DNA from: Methanobacterium formicicum
GTDB lineage: Archaea > Methanobacteriota > Methanobacteria > Methanobacteriales > Methanobacteriaceae
DNA length: 37,500 bases
Direction of reading: 5' to 3'
NCBI RefSeq assembly: GCF_029848115.1
Contig: NZ_JARVXG010000042.1
Span: 17,501 to 55,000 of the forward strand
Shown here: piece by piece, positions 35,070 through 37,500 of the stretch
Layout of the letters: each line of letters opens with the position of its first letter
Position numbering within the stretch: position 1 is the first letter of the stretch
Program-made: the position numbers and the translations under genes
Notes under the pieces: model-generated
The model's input: the letters and a program-made list of their open reading frames with translations, nothing else
Database searches by the model: none
Told to the model about the DNA's origin: nothing

Positions 35070-36305
35070 ATGACAAATATTAAAAATAATCATTATACTC
35101 CTTTAATCCCTGAAGAAGCGGCTATGGCTCTGGTAAGAGAATGGTCCCTGAGAGAAAGGAATGGGGATAAAAATGCCCGCCAGTGGGCGGCCCAGGAGTT
35201 GAATGCTTTCCTGGTGGAAACTGCCGACGGCACTTACACTTTAAAATCACAGATAAAGGATGATTCATCGGAAACCATGCACACCACCCATGGTGCACTC
35301 CGGGAAGCCCGTGAAAAATTCGCAGAACCATCCCAGTTAAGGGGAAGGAAGAATATTGCTATTCTGGATATCTGCAGTGGACTGGGAGTCAATGCAGCCG
35401 CAGCACTGGAGAACTTAAAAGATCCCATCCAAGGTTGGAAGATGGAACACTTGGTCCTGGATATGGTGGAAATATCTTGGGAAACCCTGGCCGCCACTTT
35501 AATAATCCCCAGAATCTCTGAATATCATGATATTATCAGGAAAGCCGTAGAAAATTACCTGGTAGAACATGGTCTGCTCGCATTTTCCTGGGAAGAAAAA
35601 GAAATACCGCTTTCTGTGGATATTCAGGTGCACTGTAAGGATGCCCGGAAATTGGTGGCTGAAATTCCAGAAAACACGGAGTACGATGCTGTATTTCTGG
35701 ATCCCTTCAGCCCGGCCAGATCACCCGAGCTTTACACCAATGAATTCCTTTCTAAACTTGCAAATTTACTGAAAAACGATGGTGTTATTTTAACCTATAC
35801 CTCTGCCGCCCCGGTGCGTTACGCACTTCTAAACGCAGGACTGGAAATAGGTGAAGGTCCAGTTCTGGGGAGAAGTGGTGGAACCATAGCTTCACCTTCC
35901 AGGGATAGGATAACCAAACCCCTGAAAGCTGCTGATGAACGTATGGTGGCCCTTTCTGATGCCGGGATACCCTACAGAGATCCTGATTTAAACGCTTTAA
36001 CTGAGGACATACTGAATAACCGGCACAAAGAGAGAATGGAAGTAAGAGGTGAGTCTAAATTGGCTTCTACCGTTAAAACTCCGGTATATCTGGTCAGTGA
36101 TATGGGTTATGAGCGCCAGAAACGGCGGGTGCTTAAACATTTGCAGAAATTTAATATTAATAGTTTAAATGACTCTAAAGCACGGTTCCTGGTCTGCCCC
36201 CAGTTTCCACAGTGCATATGCCATTGTCATCAGGAACGGCCAGCAACATCAAGGGGAAGAATCAAAGAAATGGAAAAGAGAATGGAGATTATATCCCATC
36301 TATGA
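35070..36305 (+). CDS. MnmC-like (DUF752) SAM-dependent methyltransferase
   Basis: 411 residues. The middle matches the methyltransferase half of MnmC: KNIAILDICSGLGVNAAAAL (SAM site), then YDAVFLDPFSPARSPELYTN, ILTYTSAAPVRYALLNAGLE and EGPVLGRSGGTIAS. Bacterial MnmC finishes mnm5(s2)U34 in tRNA; the archaeal protein has no FAD-dependent oxidase half. A C-terminal extension (about 345-411) holds VYLVSDMGYERQKRRVLKHL and a cluster of Cys/His (C376, C382, C384, H385, C386, H387), which could bind a metal. Likely acts on tRNA, in keeping with tgtA 225 bp downstream, but its substrate is unknown. SD gggag 8-9 bp before ATG 35070. Confidence 0.83.
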   Translation: MTNIKNNHYTPLIPEEAAMALVREWSLRERNGDKNARQWAAQELNAFLVETADGTYTLKSQIKDDSSETMHTTHGALREAREKFAEPSQLRGRKNIAILDICSGLGVNAAAALENLKDPIQGWKMEHLVLDMVEISWETLAATLIIPRISEYHDIIRKAVENYLVEHGLLAFSWEEKEIPLSVDIQVHCKDARKLVAEIPENTEYDAVFLDPFSPARSPELYTNEFLSKLANLLKNDGVILTYTSAAPVRYALLNAGLEIGEGPVLGRSGGTIASPSRDRITKPLKAADERMVALSDAGIPYRDPDLNALTEDILNNRHKERMEVRGESKLASTVKTPVYLVSDMGYERQKRRVLKHLQKFNINSLNDSKARFLVCPQFPQCICHCHQERPATSRGRIKEMEKRMEIISHL

Positions 36306-36530
36306 AAAATTTAAGGGAATAAAATAAACTGTCCCTTTAATAACCCTCTCTAATGGTAATTCCTACAGTAAATATGGGTTTTATTAAGGATAAGGAATAT
36401 AATCTAAGATTAACCATACCAAAATCATTAAAACATTAAACTTAAATTATTAACAATCTCTTTATGTAATTTTTCAGATTATGAGTTTCGTTTTATAAAG
36501 ATTCTAAAGATTTTACGAAAGGTGAAGAAT

Positions 36531-37500
36531 TTGAACTTTGAGATAAAGTATAAAGATGGCCGGGGAAGAGTGGGAATCCTTAAAACTCCCCATGGAACTA
36601 TAAAAACCCCTGCCTTGATGCCAGTCATACATCCGGGAAAACAGACCATCCAGGTTGCTGATTACGGAGCGGAGGTAGTGATCACCAATGCTTACCTCAT
36701 TTATAAAAATGAGGAACTGCGGGAAAAAGCCCTGCAAGACGGGGTTCATGAACTAATAAACTTCCCGGGACCCATTATCACTGATTCTGGATCATTCCAG
36801 CTCTCCCTGTATGGGGATGTGGAGGTATCCAACCAGGAAATAGTGGAGTTTCAGGAAAAGATCGGGACGGATATTGGAACCTCTCTGGACCTACCCACAC
36901 CTCCCTCGGTTAAAAGGGAACGTGCTGAAAAAGAGCTTAAAATCACCCTCCAGAGAGCCCAGGAAGCATTGGAAGTCAGAAAGGAACTCATGTTAAACTC
37001 AGTGGTCCAGGGATCCACCTTCCCTGACCTGCGCAGTGAATGTGCCCAAGCACTGGGAGAAATGGACTTCCAGGTACACCCCATCGGGGCAGTGGTACCA
37101 CTCATGGAATCTTACCGTTACCATGAACTGGTGGATGTGGTCATGTCCTCGGTGAGTTATCTGCCTGATTCTCGGCCCCGCCACCTTATGGGTGCCGGTC
37201 ACCCCATGTTATTTTCCCTGGCAGTGGCCATGGGCTGTGATCTTTTTGATTCTGCAGCATACATCCTCTATGCCGAGGCAGACCGGCTACTAATGCCTAA
37301 CGGAACCTTGAAACTGGAGAACCTCTATGAAATGCCCTGTTCCTGTGAAGTGTGCACCAACTACACTCCAGATGAACTGAGGGGAATGGAAAAGGAAAAG
37401 AGGAGGGATCTCCTTGCAATTCACAATTTAAGGGTGAGTTTTGCGGAGATAAGGATGATACACCAGGCCATAATTGAGGGAAGCCTGTGGGAACTGGTTG
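36531..37500 (+). CDS. tgtA: Archaeosine tRNA-guanine transglycosylase, 5' part (3' end outside window)
   Basis: Replaces guanine-15 in the D-loop of archaeal tRNAs by preQ0, first step to archaeosine. 323 codons present, no stop reached. ITDSGSFQLSLYG carries the nucleophile-region D85; GCDLFDSAAY has the other catalytic Asp (D237/D240). Zinc site C270-x-C272-x2-C275 (PCSCEVC) with H298. Start is TTG 36531: ggtga is 5 bp upstream and there is no earlier in-frame ATG before the first conserved residues (FEIKYKDGRGRVGILKTPHG). The PUA domain would follow beyond the window. Confidence 0.95.
   Translation, partial: MNFEIKYKDGRGRVGILKTPHGTIKTPALMPVIHPGKQTIQVADYGAEVVITNAYLIYKNEELREKALQDGVHELINFPGPIITDSGSFQLSLYGDVEVSNQEIVEFQEKIGTDIGTSLDLPTPPSVKRERAEKELKITLQRAQEALEVRKELMLNSVVQGSTFPDLRSECAQALGEMDFQVHPIGAVVPLMESYRYHELVDVVMSSVSYLPDSRPRHLMGAGHPMLFSLAVAMGCDLFDSAAYILYAEADRLLMPNGTLKLENLYEMPCSCEVCTNYTPDELRGMEKEKRRDLLAIHNLRVSFAEIRMIHQAIIEGSLWELV

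Overview
The window is a stretch of a methanogenic archaeon's chromosome, most likely a mesophilic Methanobacteriales close to Methanobacterium. The evidence is a set of methanogen-only or archaeal genes: methyl-coenzyme M reductase activation protein A2 (atwA), F420 biosynthesis (cofC), methanofuran biosynthesis (mfnB), archaeal NMN adenylyltransferase (nadM), cbiT, archaeal ProRS and archaeosine tgtA. A small protein with two pseudomurein-binding-like repeats points to Methanobacteriales. Genes are tightly packed, many start with ATGA overlaps, Shine-Dalgarno (SD) sites of the GGAGGTGAT type are common, and spacers are AT-rich. I see no rRNA, tRNA, CRISPR array, insertion sequence or prophage.

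Layout. (1) 1-2950, plus strand: 3' part of proS, a secreted unknown protein, cofC, thiD. (2) 3277-4089: double zinc ribbon-SHOCT protein, convergent with 4166-5971 (minus), a PaaK-like CoA ligase plus an ACT-domain protein. (3) 6304-10861, minus strand: an oxygen-defence island of Fe-type superoxide dismutase, 1-Cys-type peroxiredoxin, ferritin, two rubredoxins, a pyrimidine-dimer glycosylase-like protein, a universal stress protein and a flavoredoxin-like flavin reductase. Two rubredoxins are too short to show up in a 60-residue screen. Several promoters here carry palindromes or a shared AAGTGGA motif. (4) 10915-12648: atwA (minus), divergent from 12960-16438 (plus), nadM-moaE-HD hydrolase-ubiX-cbiT, an order that appears to match the region I remember around MTH150-MTH146 in Methanothermobacter. 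(5) 16629-17850: membrane unknown and the pseudomurein-repeat protein. (6) 18081-23302, minus strand: a lutA/lutB-like CCG and LUD/ferredoxin pair, mfnB, guaB and mobA. (7) 23775-24518: zinc ribbon-PH-like protein. (8) 24546-33970: a surface glycan cluster with six glycosyltransferases, a flippase, a SAM methyltransferase and a DUF2304 membrane protein. (9) 34135-37500: an iron-sulfur flavoprotein-like reductase (minus), then an MnmC-like methyltransferase and the 5' part of tgtA (plus).

How the parts work together. Cofactor supply for methanogenesis (F420, methanofuran, corrinoid, molybdopterin, NAD, activation of methyl-coenzyme M reductase) is spread over several operons. The oxygen-defence island would remove superoxide and peroxide using rubredoxin-type electron donors and store the freed iron in ferritin. 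The glycan cluster encodes donors-to-lipid transfer and export, but no priming transferase or ligase is present in the window.

No obviously new defence or mobile system is visible. The most interesting signals are regulatory: helically phased TTCATGAA palindromes before the first rubredoxin gene, an 11-bp inverted repeat between atwA and nadM, hairpins at two of three convergent gene junctions, a decayed reading frame near 32.6-32.77 kb, many short tandem duplications in spacers, and four TTG starts supported by SD sites.
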